DNA of 64,000 bases from CAWJPW01 sp963844845 (GTDB lineage Bacteria > Acidobacteriota > Thermoanaerobaculia > Thermoanaerobaculales > Sulfomarinibacteraceae). Made by a program: the position numbers and the translations under genes. Numbering within the stretch: the stretch's first letter is position 1; every line of letters begins with the position of its first letter. Below are positions 17,367-26,447 of this stretch, piece by piece. Where the stretch lies: positions 1-64,000 of the forward strand of contig CAWJPW010000009.1 in NCBI GenBank assembly GCA_963844845.1, read 5' to 3'. The notes beneath the pieces are model-generated. The model saw only the letters and a program-made list of their open reading frames with translations, did not search any database and was not told the origin of the DNA.

Positions 17367-17436
17367 CGCCCTACCGGCCTCCCGCGGCCCTCTTCTGGGG
17401 TAGAGTAGAGGGAGCAACCTTTCAGAGGAGGTCGGT

Positions 17437-17697
17437 ATGGCGTCCACCGCCGTCAAGCTCCTGCGTACGATCCTTGCCGCCGCCGCCGCCGCGGTCGGGG
17501 TGGCCCTGCTGCTCGGGCCTGCGCGCCGTCGTCCGGCGCCGCCCCGTGATCCGCACTTCGCCGGCAACGACTCCAGCGGGGTGTTCCATCACCTGCGCTG
17601 CAGGATGTATGACGCCGATTCGGAAGCGCCCACATTCGCCACCCGCGAGGAGGCGCTGGCGGCGGGGTACCGGCCCTGCGGGATTTGCCGCCCATAG
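17437..17697 (+). CDS. Small membrane-anchored protein with Ada-like zinc motif
   Basis: An 86-residue protein. The start at 17437 is preceded by AGGAGGTCGGT. Residues 8-28 are hydrophobic (TILAAAAAAVGVALLLG), probably a signal anchor. The C-terminal half (GVFHHLRCRMYDA, then FATREEALAAGYRPCGICRP) resembles the metal-binding fold of the Ada N-terminal domain, where four cysteines bind zinc. Here only three cysteines (the Cys of HHLRC plus CGIC) and histidines are available. Similar short domains end many bacterial nucleases and lipoproteins. No function can be assigned. Confidence 0.65.
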   Translation: MASTAVKLLRTILAAAAAAVGVALLLGPARRRPAPPRDPHFAGNDSSGVFHHLRCRMYDADSEAPTFATREEALAAGYRPCGICRP

Positions 17698-17789
17698 GTA
17701 GAGAATGGAGGCGTGAAGGAGAGAGGCGGACAGATGGGTTGAGGCGGGTTGCAGGAGCATATTGCCCCGGCCACCAAGCGCCCCGCCCT

Positions 17790-17822
17790 TCACTCTCTAC
17801 TCTTTAATCTTTACTCTCTACT
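17790..17822. repeat. CT-rich short repeat between convergent genes
   Basis: CACTCTCTACTCTTTAATC followed by TTTACTCTCTAC is a run of imperfect TTTACTC/TCTCTAC units. It lies between the convergent ends of the small zinc-motif gene and the TerB-like gene. A related stretch (TTTACTTCTCTACTCTCTAC) occurs at 50215-50234. Function is unknown. Confidence 0.45.
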
Positions 17823-18508
17823 TACACCCCGAACACCTCCGCTTCCAGGGCGGCCTTCTCATCGATCTCGAAACCGAACGCCTCCGCGAGCCGGGCCAAC
17901 CACGCTCGCTCGGTGTCACTGACTGTCTCGTCGGCCAGGACGACGAGAGCGGCGACGCGGTACACGGCGGCGCGCTCCTCGCTCCCTGCGACCATGTCGG
18001 CCAGCTCGCGGGGGCTCGCCGGTAGCACAAGGTCCTGGTGAACCTGCCGCACCTGCTCTGCCGTGAAGTTCGACTCGCCGAGGCGAGCCTGGATCGCACT
18101 CTTCTCCGCCGGGTCCATGTCCCCGTCGGCCAGTGCCGCCGCCACCATCGCGCGGACCAGCGCAAAGGCGAGCGCCGCCGGTACCTCATCACTTTCCGAC
18201 GAGGGTAGCGGCGGAGGCTGGGGCGGCGCTGCCGGTCTCGTCCCCGGGATTGGAGGCAGAGGCGGTGCCACCTGCGGCACCGGAGGCGGCGCAGCTCGAG
18301 GGTCGGGGGGCGGTGCGGGCGCGGCCGCCCCGGTCGCACCCACGCCGGAGCCGCTACGCCCGGCCTGCTCGGCCAGCAGGGCTCCGACCAGGGCCGCACC
18401 GCCCACAAGCAGCAGGTTCTTGCCGCCCACCAGCCGTACTGCCCGCCGCACCGGAAGCCCGGTGGTGTTCCCAATCAGATCACCCAGCATGCGGTCGAGG
18501 AATCCCAT
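17822..18508 (-). CDS. TerB-like / DUF533-type protein
   Basis: A 228-residue protein in three parts. A short N-terminus (MGFLDRMLGDLIGNTTGLPV, then a Gly/Leu-rich hydrophobic patch GKNLLLVGGAALVGALLAEQ) is followed by a Pro-rich linker (about residues 60-105) and a helical TerB-like domain (110-228). The TerB-like part reads LVRAMVAAALADGDMDPAEK, with acidic loops DGDMDP and DETVSD positioned like the metal-binding loops of TerB. YebE and tellurite-resistance TerB proteins are relatives. Cellular role is uncertain. The start at 18508 follows GGGAGGGGG. It is divergent from kynureninase. Confidence 0.72.
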   Translation of the reverse strand: MGFLDRMLGDLIGNTTGLPVRRAVRLVGGKNLLLVGGAALVGALLAEQAGRSGSGVGATGAAAPAPPPDPRAAPPPVPQVAPPLPPIPGTRPAAPPQPPPLPSSESDEVPAALAFALVRAMVAAALADGDMDPAEKSAIQARLGESNFTAEQVRQVHQDLVLPASPRELADMVAGSEERAAVYRVAALVVLADETVSDTERAWLARLAEAFGFEIDEKAALEAEVFGV

Positions 18509-18591
18509 GCGCTACCCCCTCCCGACATTGTAAAGAACGAAGAGCCCGCCGGGACGAGCGCGCGGAGGCGTTTTCGAGAGCTGAGAGATCT

Positions 18592-18609
18592 CGAGGTCCG
18601 AGGACCTCG
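18592..18609. promoter_or_regulatory. Perfect inverted repeat, possible operator
   Basis: CGAGGTCCGAGGACCTCG is an 8 bp inverted repeat with a 2 base centre. It lies in the 237-base divergent region between the TerB-like gene and kynureninase. Position and symmetry suit a dimeric repressor site, but no cognate regulator is adjacent. Confidence 0.3.
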
Positions 18610-18745
18610 CCCGCCCGTCCCCGCCGAGCTCGCAGCACGACTCCCCAGAAGTGGTTCGCCCCTCGACGCCGTGACCCAACTCTCCACATGTCAACCTCGC
18701 TACCCCCGAGCCAGGGCAGCCGTGGATTTGCCGTATGATTCCCGC

Positions 18746-19999
18746 ATGTACGAGCTTGCCTCCGTCGCCTCCTTTGCCAATGCCCAGGCCCTCGACGCCG
18801 GCGATCCCCTGCTCCTCTTTCGCGACGAGCTGTTTCTCCCGGATGGGCTCATCTACCTGGACGGCAACTCGCTGGGACCGCTGCCGCGGGCGACTCCGGA
18901 GCGGGTCCGCCAGGTGGTCGAGGAGGAGTGGGGCCGGGACCTCATCACCGCCTGGAACTCCCGCGGGTGGATGGATCTCCCTGTCCGGGTGGGTGATGCC
19001 ATCGGCACGCTTCTGGGTGCGGCGGCGGGTCAGGTCGTGGTGGCCGACTCCACCTCGGCCAACCTCTTCAAGGCTCTGGCCGGAGCGCTTCGGCTGCGCC
19101 CGGAGCGCCACGTGATCCTCACCGAGGAGGGCAGCTTCCCCACCGACCTCTACATCGCTCAGGGGCTGATCGAGCTTCTTGGCGCTCCTGCCGAGCTGCG
19201 GGTTGTCGAAACCGACGGCCTCGTCGAAGCCCTAGACGACGACACCGCCGCACTGCTCCTCACCCACGTGAATTACCTCACCGGCCGCATGCATGACCTC
19301 GAGTCGCTCACCGGCGCTGCCCACCGAAGCGGCGCCCTGGCGATATGGGATCTCGCCCACAGCGCCGGTGTAGTCCCGCTGGAGCTCGACGACTGGCACG
19401 CCGATCTGGCAGTGGGTTGTGGCTACAAGTACCTGCACGGGGGACCCGGAGCGCCGGCGTTCCTGTACGTGGCACGCAAGCACCATGAGGGGTTCCGTTC
19501 GCCCCTGTCAGGCTGGATGGGACACGCCGAACCCTTCGCCTTTGTCCCCGAGTACCGCCCGGCCCCGGGCATCGCCCGAGGGATGTGCGGTACGCCGCCG
19601 GTGCTCGGGCTGGCCGCACTGGAGTGCGGCGTCGATCTTGTCGCACGCGCTGGCAGCGCGCGGCTGCGCGCCAAGGCGTCAGCTCTCGGAGACCTCTTCA
19701 TCCAGCGACTCGACCGTGAGCCTGGCGCTCACTCGCTCCAGCTGGTGTCGCCGCGGCACGCGGCCTGCCGGGGTGGTCAGGTGTCCTACCGTCACCCTGA
19801 CGGCTACGCCCTGGTTCGGGCGTTGGCCGAGCGGGGCGTGGTCGCCGACTTTCGTACCCCGGACGTGGTGCGCTTTGGCTTCGCACCCCTTGCGGTGCGC
19901 TTCGTGGACGCGTGGGACGCAGCCGAGATCGTCGAGCAGGTGGTCGCCACGGGGGCCTGGGAGCGCCCAGACCTGGCCCGGCGCCAGCGCGTGACCTGA
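18746..19999 (+). CDS. kynU: Kynureninase
   Basis: A PLP-dependent hydrolase of 417 residues that cleaves kynurenine (or 3-hydroxykynurenine) to (hydroxy)anthranilate and alanine in tryptophan catabolism. Diagnostic segments are YLDGNSLGPLP (38-48), ADSTSANLFK (100-109), IWDLAHSAGVVPLELDDW (200-217) and the PLP lysine Lys228 in GCGYKYLHGGPG. The start at 18746 is used because the family begins near this residue and the longer frame from 18671 adds unrelated sequence. No kynA or kynB gene is next to it, so the pathway must be completed elsewhere or the enzyme acts on salvaged kynurenine. Confidence 0.93.
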   Translation: MYELASVASFANAQALDAGDPLLLFRDELFLPDGLIYLDGNSLGPLPRATPERVRQVVEEEWGRDLITAWNSRGWMDLPVRVGDAIGTLLGAAAGQVVVADSTSANLFKALAGALRLRPERHVILTEEGSFPTDLYIAQGLIELLGAPAELRVVETDGLVEALDDDTAALLLTHVNYLTGRMHDLESLTGAAHRSGALAIWDLAHSAGVVPLELDDWHADLAVGCGYKYLHGGPGAPAFLYVARKHHEGFRSPLSGWMGHAEPFAFVPEYRPAPGIARGMCGTPPVLGLAALECGVDLVARAGSARLRAKASALGDLFIQRLDREPGAHSLQLVSPRHAACRGGQVSYRHPDGYALVRALAERGVVADFRTPDVVRFGFAPLAVRFVDAWDAAEIVEQVVATGAWERPDLARRQRVT

Positions 20000-20128
20000 G
20001 CCGCCCTGGCCCCCGCTCAGCGTGCTACCATCAGTGGGAATGCAATGTTTTCGCTCTATGCAGTTGGGCCTCGCGCCCGGGTTTACTGACCCCGGGGCAC
20101 GGGCCGCCCGTCGCAGGGGGGCGTTCTC

Positions 20129-21769
20129 ATGACCGCCACAGAAGACCGTCCGAGCGATCTCGGCGAAGCAACGAAACCGTTGCCCGAGCTGATGGCTGAG
20201 CTCAACCGCCGGCGGGACACCGGCACCCTCGCTGTCGTCGGAGCGCGGGGGCGGCGCGAGCTTCTCTTCGTCAACGGTGAGCTGCGTGCCGCGCGGTCCG
20301 AGATCGAGGCCGAACGCCTCGCCTCCTGGTTGGTGGCCCGCCACTTCATCACCGAGGAGGACAAGCAGTTCAACCTGCTCAAGCAGGGTGGTCATGAGCC
20401 CTCGCCCCTCGGTCACATCCTGGTGCGTCGCGGCCTCGTGGAGCAGGCTCAGCTCGAGAACGAGCTCGAGGAGCTCGCCCTCACCATCATCGCCCGCGCC
20501 GCCGCCGACACCGACGCCTCGCTGAGCTTTCAGCCCGGAGCCACCATCGGCCAACCCGACACGCTTCCCAACACCGCGACGGCCCAGCTGGTTCTCCACG
20601 CCGCCCGCGCCTACCCCGACGAGGAAGCCAAGCATGCGGCCCTCGGTGGGCCGGCGAACCTCGTACGGCTCATTCACTCGTTGGACGACCTTGTGCAGGA
20701 GTACGAGTTCGAGCTCCCCGAGGCGATCCTGCTGGGCCGTCTGCACCGTGGCCAGCGCCTCGGTGACCTGGTCAACCTGGTCGACCTCCCCCCAGGCGTG
20801 TTTGATGCCGGTCTCTACGCCCTGATGGCCGCAGGAATCGTCGAGCTGGTTGATGAGCCACCGCGGAGCCAGCCGCCACCGGTTGCCCAGGGCAGGCCGC
20901 GGCCCGAGACCCAGCGCCCGGGACCTCCGCCCGCTGCAGCTGCGATGCGGCCGGCCGCTCCAACATCCCCGGCAGGGGGGCCCTCCGCTCCGGCTGGTGA
21001 CACCCACGCCAGCCGTGAGGAGGTGAACCGGCTTGCCGGTTCCCTGAGCTCGCTGGATCACTACCAGCTCCTGGGTCTCACTCCGGATGCCTCCTACCAA
21101 GACATCTTCGACGCCTGGGACCGCTTCAGCAGCCACTTCGACCCGATCCGCGGCGGAAAGGACCGTCTCGCCGACGCACGCCCACAGCTGGAGGCCATCC
21201 TCCAGCGGGGCCGCGAAGCGTTCGAGACGCTCTCATCTCCGCAGAAGCGCCCCCGCTACGACCGCATGGTCCGCGCCGACCAGCCGGCCCACCGCTCGAA
21301 GATGGTCCGCGACATGGCAACACAGCGGACAGTACCAAGCGAACGCGGCGCGGCCGATGCCGCTCGCCTCGAGGTCGCCCAGGCGAACATCGCACGCGCC
21401 GAGGAGCTGGCTCGCGCGGGCGATGTCTTCACAGCCATCAGCCTGCTCGAGCAGGCCTGCGCGCTGGACCCGCAGCCCGACGGACTGCTCAAGCTCGCGC
21501 GACTGATGCTCCTCAACCCTCATTGGTCGAACCGCGCGCTGGAGAAACTACGGCTAGCACTCGAGCTCGACCCAATGATGGTGGACGCGTGGATGGAGCT
21601 GGCAGAGTTCTGGCGCCGGCGCAAGCACGCCGAGAGGGAGCGCAAGGCGTTGGAACGCGTGCTCCAAACCGCGCCCGACCACCCCGAGGCGATCGCCCGC
21701 TACCGCGAGCTCATGGGCGACTCTGAGCTCAGGCGACTTCTCGCCCGTCTCAGCCGTCGCTCGGACTGA
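20129..21769 (+). CDS. DUF4388 (PATAN)-J-like-TPR protein
   Basis: A 546-residue multidomain protein. An N-terminal DUF4388/PATAN-like region (residues 12-90; MAELNRRRDTGTLAVVGARG) is followed by a helical middle part, a Pro/Ala-rich linker (about 250-295), a DnaJ-like segment (about 310-370; DHYQLLGLTPDASYQDIFDA) and a TPR array (about 400-546; AEELARAGDVFTAISLLEQA). The J-like part lacks the HPD tripeptide needed to stimulate DnaK (SSHFDP is in its place), so it is probably a binding fold only. Such proteins are common in deltaproteobacteria and Acidobacteria and are linked to signalling or motility. The stop overlaps the convergent glycosidase gene by 20 bases. Confidence 0.75.
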   Translation: MTATEDRPSDLGEATKPLPELMAELNRRRDTGTLAVVGARGRRELLFVNGELRAARSEIEAERLASWLVARHFITEEDKQFNLLKQGGHEPSPLGHILVRRGLVEQAQLENELEELALTIIARAAADTDASLSFQPGATIGQPDTLPNTATAQLVLHAARAYPDEEAKHAALGGPANLVRLIHSLDDLVQEYEFELPEAILLGRLHRGQRLGDLVNLVDLPPGVFDAGLYALMAAGIVELVDEPPRSQPPPVAQGRPRPETQRPGPPPAAAAMRPAAPTSPAGGPSAPAGDTHASREEVNRLAGSLSSLDHYQLLGLTPDASYQDIFDAWDRFSSHFDPIRGGKDRLADARPQLEAILQRGREAFETLSSPQKRPRYDRMVRADQPAHRSKMVRDMATQRTVPSERGAADAARLEVAQANIARAEELARAGDVFTAISLLEQACALDPQPDGLLKLARLMLLNPHWSNRALEKLRLALELDPMMVDAWMELAEFWRRRKHAERERKALERVLQTAPDHPEAIARYRELMGDSELRRLLARLSRRSD

Positions 21770-23480
21770 GGGACCCTGCATTCCCTGCGCCACGCTGCAC
21801 CGGTGAAGCCTCCGCCAGACCCCGCCGGTTCACGGACTTGAGGGCGAGTCGCGCGGAGGTGGAGACCACCTCGCCGCCGCGGTTCGAAACTACGCAGCGA
21901 AAGTCGCCGGCGAGCCGCTGCTCCACCCCTAGCACCAGCAGAACCTGCGTACCCGCCCCTGCGAAGTCGGGCGAGTCGGCGAGGTCCCGGCCGTTCCGCT
22001 GCCAGCGGTAGCTCAGAGGGCTCGCTCCCTCAGCCACCACAGAGAAGACCGCCACCCGCCCGCGCAGCACCTCTTCGCCGGCCGGGGACGACACCACCAC
22101 CGGCGGCGGCGTCGGGCTTACAGCCAAGCTCCACGAACGTGGCGTGCCAAACCACCACTTCCCGGTGCGCTTGAGACGGACGTCGAGGCGGCGCACCGGT
22201 TGGCCGACGGGCGTAATGGCCGGAGCCTCCAGGACCAGCGAGAAGACCACCGTGTCCCCCGGCGTCACCACCGCCGCCGCCGGCAGCCCGCCGCCTGCTT
22301 TCACGAGGGAGCCCCCGTACCAGTAGGTGCTCAGCGCCACACCATCACCCACGTCCCAGGACGTTGTGCCGGTGTTGCGCACTGTGACTGTAACGGTCAC
22401 GGGCTCGCCCGGCGCGAGGTACGGCGGCAGCGTGTCCGCGATGATCTCGCCGTCGTCCACCTGGCTGCTCGCGATGAAGTCGCGGTAGGCGTACCACGCC
22501 TGCTTGCGGCGCAGGCCGGGGGGCGCAGCGACAATACCGAAGGTCGGGTGGGGTGCGGCCGGATCGTCCACCATCTCGTAGAAGAACACCCGGTCAATCC
22601 AGCTGAGGTCGCGGTCGGGACGGAACCAGTCGGCCAGGAGGTTGCTGTAGAAGCCGGCCTGGTCGAGCTCGCCGGCGTTCCCGCTCTCCATTCCGGTCTC
22701 GGTGAGCCAGAAAGGACGACCCGACCAGCCCGCCCGGCTCAGCACCTCGCGCACGGCGTCGTCCTCCCACGGCTGCGATCCGCCGACCTGCAGCTTCTTG
22801 GTCACGTCGGTATGGCTCCTCCCAGACGGGTAGACATGGTGAGTCACCACGTCGAGCACGGCTCGGCCCTGGCGGATGCAGTCCTCCAGCCAGCCCTCCC
22901 AGTCGCGGCTGGAGAGGTGGGCGAGGTCGGGGCCGGCCACCAGGGCCGCTGGATCGGCGGCGTGGACCGCCCGGCCTCCTCCCAACAGGATCTCGTCGAT
23001 GTACTCCTGGCGCGTGCCGGCCCAGAAGCCCGGGAGGTTGGGCTCGTTCCAGATCCCCCAGGCAGACACCCGTCCACGGAAATGCGCCGCCACCTCGTAG
23101 CAAAAGTCGTCCCAGTCGGCGGGATCTTCAGGCACGCCGGCACCGGGCGCTCCGCGGGTCGCCCAGGCCGGGGTCGCCTGCAGGGTGGCGTAGACCCGCA
23201 GCCCGCGGGCACGCGCCGCGTCCACCACCGGGTCGTAGAGCGACCAGTCGTAGCGCCCGCGGATGGGCTCCAGGAGGTCCCAGCGGAAATCCATGCGCAC
23301 CCACTCGATGCCGACCGCCTCCGCTTCGTCGAGCACCGCGGCGCCCGGAATGTGCGCGTTGACGCCGAACGGGGTGGCCAGCGCCGAGGGGGTTCCCAGC
23401 GCGGCACACACCACCCCCAGCGCCACAAGGCGGCGCATGCCCCGGGTCAGCCACCCGAAGGTGGTTGCGTCGCTCACCAT
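21750..23480 (-). CDS. Secreted glycoside hydrolase (GH39/cellulase-like) with Ig-like domains
   Basis: A 576-residue secreted protein. A signal peptide (MRRLVALGVVCAALGTPSAL, from the in-frame ATG at 23438) precedes a TIM-barrel glycosidase (about residues 40-345). The acid/base Glu is expected in WGIWNEPNLPGFW and the nucleophile Glu in FWLTETGME, the clan-A arrangement. Then come a CARDB/NEW3-like beta domain (about 355-460; YLAPGEPVTVTVTVRNTGTT) and an immunoglobulin-like domain (about 465-550; SYRWQRNGRDLADS). The polysaccharide target is not predictable. The start is ambiguous between 23480 and 23438. The gene overlaps its convergent neighbour at the 3' end. Confidence 0.78.
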   Translation of the reverse strand: MVSDATTFGWLTRGMRRLVALGVVCAALGTPSALATPFGVNAHIPGAAVLDEAEAVGIEWVRMDFRWDLLEPIRGRYDWSLYDPVVDAARARGLRVYATLQATPAWATRGAPGAGVPEDPADWDDFCYEVAAHFRGRVSAWGIWNEPNLPGFWAGTRQEYIDEILLGGGRAVHAADPAALVAGPDLAHLSSRDWEGWLEDCIRQGRAVLDVVTHHVYPSGRSHTDVTKKLQVGGSQPWEDDAVREVLSRAGWSGRPFWLTETGMESGNAGELDQAGFYSNLLADWFRPDRDLSWIDRVFFYEMVDDPAAPHPTFGIVAAPPGLRRKQAWYAYRDFIASSQVDDGEIIADTLPPYLAPGEPVTVTVTVRNTGTTSWDVGDGVALSTYWYGGSLVKAGGGLPAAAVVTPGDTVVFSLVLEAPAITPVGQPVRRLDVRLKRTGKWWFGTPRSWSLAVSPTPPPVVVSSPAGEEVLRGRVAVFSVVAEGASPLSYRWQRNGRDLADSPDFAGAGTQVLLVLGVEQRLAGDFRCVVSNRGGEVVSTSARLALKSVNRRGLAEASPVQRGAGNAGSLSPSDG

Positions 23481-23560
23481 AACCGCGACATTATGCCCCA
23501 GAGATGGTCGCGGTCACACGACGCTGAGTCCCAACCCTCCGCGGCCCCGGGAGCCCACGC

Positions 23561-24766
23561 ATGACCAGCATCGCTCCGGCCGGGCTCGAACCGGTGCTCG
23601 AGGCGCTCGCCGAGCTCGTCGCCTTCGACACCGTCCCGACGGCCAGCACCGTGCCGATAGCCGAGCAGATAGCCCACCGCCTCACCGACGCCGGTTGGAG
23701 CGCCTGCCTGCATCGCGAGGAGGCCCTTGGCGCACCCAAGGCAGCGGTGGTTGCAACGGTGGGTCCGCGGGAGCCAGGCGGCCTGATCCTCACTGGACAC
23801 ATGGATGTCGTACCGCACGCCGACCAACCCGGCTGGACCCGCCCGGCAGCCGCGCTCACCCGCGACGACCGGCGGGCTTACGGCCGCGGAGTCGCCGACA
23901 TGAAGGGCTTCATCGCCCAGTGCGTCGCCCTCTCCCCCGAGATCGCTCGTCTTGCCCTTCAGCGCCCGGTGGTGCTGCTCCTCACCTCCGACGAGGAGGT
24001 GGGCTGCCAGGGTAGCGCGCGCCTCGTTCCCTACCTCGAGCGGCTGCTCGACGGTACGCCCCTTCCCAGAGAGGCCCTGGTCGGCGAGCCCACCGACTTT
24101 GCCGTCTACCGCGCCCACAAGGGGCACGTCCGCGTCACCGTGATGCTCGAGGGCCGCGGTGGCCACAGCAGCCGCCCGGATCTCGGGGTCAACGCCATCG
24201 CAGCCCTCGAGGAGGTCCTACGGGTGACGGCACAGCTGGCCGAGGAGGCCGCTGACCGCTCGGGAACCGAGGCGTCTGTCCTGTTCCCGGACTTCCCGGC
24301 TACGGCGTTCAATTTCGGCAGCGTCCGCGGCGGCACGGCGGTCAACATGATCGCCGAGCGCTGCGAGCTGACGCTGGGCTTCCGCCCGGTCCCGGACGAC
24401 GACCCGGCAGATCTGCTGCGGGAGCTCGAGGAGCGCATCGCGGCAGCGGTGGAGCGCCGACACCCCGGGGTCGGCGTGCGGTTCGAGGGCGTGGTGGTCA
24501 CTCCGTCGATGCGTTCACCGTCCTCCGGCGCCCTCGCCGCCGCACTCGCCCGTCTCACCGGTGACCCGGGGCTCCGCGGTGCGCCCTTCGCCACCGACGG
24601 CGGCCAGCTCGGCCGTGCCGGTGTTGCCTCGTGGATCTGCGGCCCCGGCGAACTCGCCCAGGCCCACCAACCCGACGAGTCGATCTCCCTCGCCAGCCTC
24701 GAGCGCGGCCTCGCGCTGCTCCGCGGCGTCATCGAGGATCTGTGCGTGGAGCCTCGCGCTCTATGA
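23561..24766 (+). CDS. argE: M20 metallopeptidase, acetylornithine deacetylase type
   Basis: A 401-residue member of the M20 family. Zinc ligands and catalytic residues are visible: His80 and Asp82 (TGHMDVVPH), Asp113 (GRGVADMKGF), the Glu145-Glu146 pair (TSDEEVGCQG), Glu in VGEPTDF, and a C-terminal His (LAQAHQPDES). The dimerisation domain begins near AHKGHVRVTVMLEGRGGHSS. This signature fits ArgE, which deacetylates N-acetylornithine in arginine synthesis. Succinyl-diaminopimelate desuccinylase and related amidohydrolases share it, and no arg genes are adjacent. It ends 6 bases inside the convergent V4R-like gene. Confidence 0.8.
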   Translation: MTSIAPAGLEPVLEALAELVAFDTVPTASTVPIAEQIAHRLTDAGWSACLHREEALGAPKAAVVATVGPREPGGLILTGHMDVVPHADQPGWTRPAAALTRDDRRAYGRGVADMKGFIAQCVALSPEIARLALQRPVVLLLTSDEEVGCQGSARLVPYLERLLDGTPLPREALVGEPTDFAVYRAHKGHVRVTVMLEGRGGHSSRPDLGVNAIAALEEVLRVTAQLAEEAADRSGTEASVLFPDFPATAFNFGSVRGGTAVNMIAERCELTLGFRPVPDDDPADLLRELEERIAAAVERRHPGVGVRFEGVVVTPSMRSPSSGALAAALARLTGDPGLRGAPFATDGGQLGRAGVASWICGPGELAQAHQPDESISLASLERGLALLRGVIEDLCVEPRAL

Positions 24767-25360
24767 TCTCCAGGATCCCTCGAACCGGCAGCCGGGGTGG
24801 CCGTCGAGGACGCACTCGGTGTGACGCACCCGTACACCCGAGACCCCGCCGAGCTCGATGGTGCGCTCGAGCCAGCCCTCGAAGCGCATGCAGAACGACT
24901 TACTCAGGGGATTGAACTCAGTCAGGAGGATTTCGCCCGTCCCGCCCTCCACCGTTGTCCGCATCTTCCCGGCGCCGTAGTAGAACGCCCACATGCTGGC
25001 CGCTCCCTTGAACCAGTAGTCGAGGCTCGACAGCTTCAGGAAGACCTTGTGCAGCAGCGTCACCTCATAGTCTGAGGACCATCGGCCGATGTCGCGGCAG
25101 AGTGAGAGCGTGCCGCGCCCGAACTTCCGGTCGGCGGTGGTGAGGACGTCCACCAGCACGCCGAGGGGGTACCACGAGGATGGCAGCACCGTCCTCCCGA
25201 TGAGCCGACGATGCTCCTCCTCCAGGTGCTCGAGGACTCGCTGGACCCCCGCCTCTCCGTGCTCGTGCTCGACCCAGCCCAGCGCCGCCTTGAGCGGCGT
25301 GCCCTTAGTGCGCATGGACTCTGCAGGTGGGATGGCGGGCGGATTGGGGCTCGACGACAT
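24761..25360 (-). CDS. V4R/DUF2378-like sensor protein
   Basis: A 199-residue cytoplasmic protein. The start at 25360 follows AAGGAGAGCAG; the frame extends upstream without a better site. The middle is helical (GVLVDVLTTADRKFGRGTLS). The C-terminus carries FCMRFEGWLERTIELGG and TECVLDGHPGCRFEGSW, which resembles the 4-vinyl-reductase (V4R) or DUF2378 fold where conserved cysteines can bind metal. Such domains are small-molecule sensors attached to regulators, but here the domain stands alone. Family membership is inferred from this pattern only. Confidence 0.55.
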   Translation of the reverse strand: MSSSPNPPAIPPAESMRTKGTPLKAALGWVEHEHGEAGVQRVLEHLEEEHRRLIGRTVLPSSWYPLGVLVDVLTTADRKFGRGTLSLCRDIGRWSSDYEVTLLHKVFLKLSSLDYWFKGAASMWAFYYGAGKMRTTVEGGTGEILLTEFNPLSKSFCMRFEGWLERTIELGGVSGVRVRHTECVLDGHPGCRFEGSWRS

Positions 25361-25523
25361 CTGCTCTCCTTGCGGCGTCGTGCCCCGACTCGCCTCGCGA
25401 CAGCCCTTGGCATGCCCGCGGCGAAACCGCGACAACGCCGATTTCACTTATCTGATCATAGCAGCTCGAGTGTGGCCCGCCTACCGGCCCACCCTTGTCC
25501 GGGCAAGCTATAGTTGGGGTTCC

Positions 25524-26237
25524 ATGAGGCTGCGTCGGACTCTCCTGTGGTCTGCCGCTGGCGCCGTTGTGGCGGCGGCGGCCTGGCTCGGCTACACCGC
25601 CGCCACCTGGCCCGACGTGGCCGACCTCGCCCGCAACAATCCCTCGACCACAGCTTTCATCCAACGCTACGAGGCCCGCCGGCGGGCAGCCGGGAGGTCG
25701 CCCAACCCACGTTGGCACTGGGTCTCCTACGGCCGCATCTCGCCGAACCTCAAGCGCGCAGTGCTCGTATCCGAGGACATCAACTTCTTCTCCCATGACG
25801 GCTTCGCCGTCGACGAGATGAAGAAGGCGGTGCGCGAGGCCATCAAGGATGGCGAGCCGCCGCGCGGCGCCTCCACCCTCACCCAGCAGCTCGCCAAGAA
25901 TCTCTGGCTGTCGCCGTCCCGCAACCCGATGCGCAAGCTCGAGGAGGCGATCCTCACGATCCAGCTCGAGCATGACCTCTCCAAGCGCCGCATACTCGAG
26001 CTCTACCTGAACGTCGTCGAGTTCGGCCCGGGCGTCTACGGCGCCGAGGCGGCCGCCGAGACGTACTTCGGCGAGGCCGCCGCGGATCTCACCGAGGAGC
26101 AGGCCGCCCAGCTCGCTGCGGCGCTGCCCAAGCCGTCGGTATGGCACCCGGGCTCGTCCAGCCGTGTGGCACAGCACCGCGCAGCGCGGATCCTGCGGCG
26201 GATGCAGAAGGCGCAGTTCCTGTGGAAAGAGATTTGA
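25524..26237 (+). CDS. mtgA: Monofunctional biosynthetic peptidoglycan transglycosylase
   Basis: A 237-residue GT51 enzyme that polymerises lipid II into glycan strands at the cytoplasmic membrane. An N-terminal anchor (LLWSAAGAVVAAAAWLGYTA) is followed by the five GT51 motifs. The catalytic Glu84 lies in LVSEDINFFSHDGF; GASTLTQQLAKNLWLSPSRN, RKLEEAILTIQLE, LELYLNVVEFGPGVYGAE and EAAQLAAALPKP-like residues follow. No transpeptidase domain is present, so this is MtgA and not a class A penicillin-binding protein. The start at 25524 is the first ATG before the anchor. Confidence 0.92.
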   Translation: MRLRRTLLWSAAGAVVAAAAWLGYTAATWPDVADLARNNPSTTAFIQRYEARRRAAGRSPNPRWHWVSYGRISPNLKRAVLVSEDINFFSHDGFAVDEMKKAVREAIKDGEPPRGASTLTQQLAKNLWLSPSRNPMRKLEEAILTIQLEHDLSKRRILELYLNVVEFGPGVYGAEAAAETYFGEAAADLTEEQAAQLAAALPKPSVWHPGSSSRVAQHRAARILRRMQKAQFLWKEI

Positions 26238-26447
26238 TCCGCATCGTGCGTCTCACCGGGGCCACCTTCGCCGTCGTTGCGAACCACGTGGGCTGGCACG
26301 GGCTGAACCGTTCTCTTCGCAGTGGCTCTGGGACGCCACGACCGAGCGGGAGCTCCGCGCAGAACCCTGTGGTCGGGGCTTTCGTATAGGTTGATGGCGT
26401 CCCCCGGTCGCCCAGTTGATGCTCTGACTTCAATTCAGGGAGGTTCC

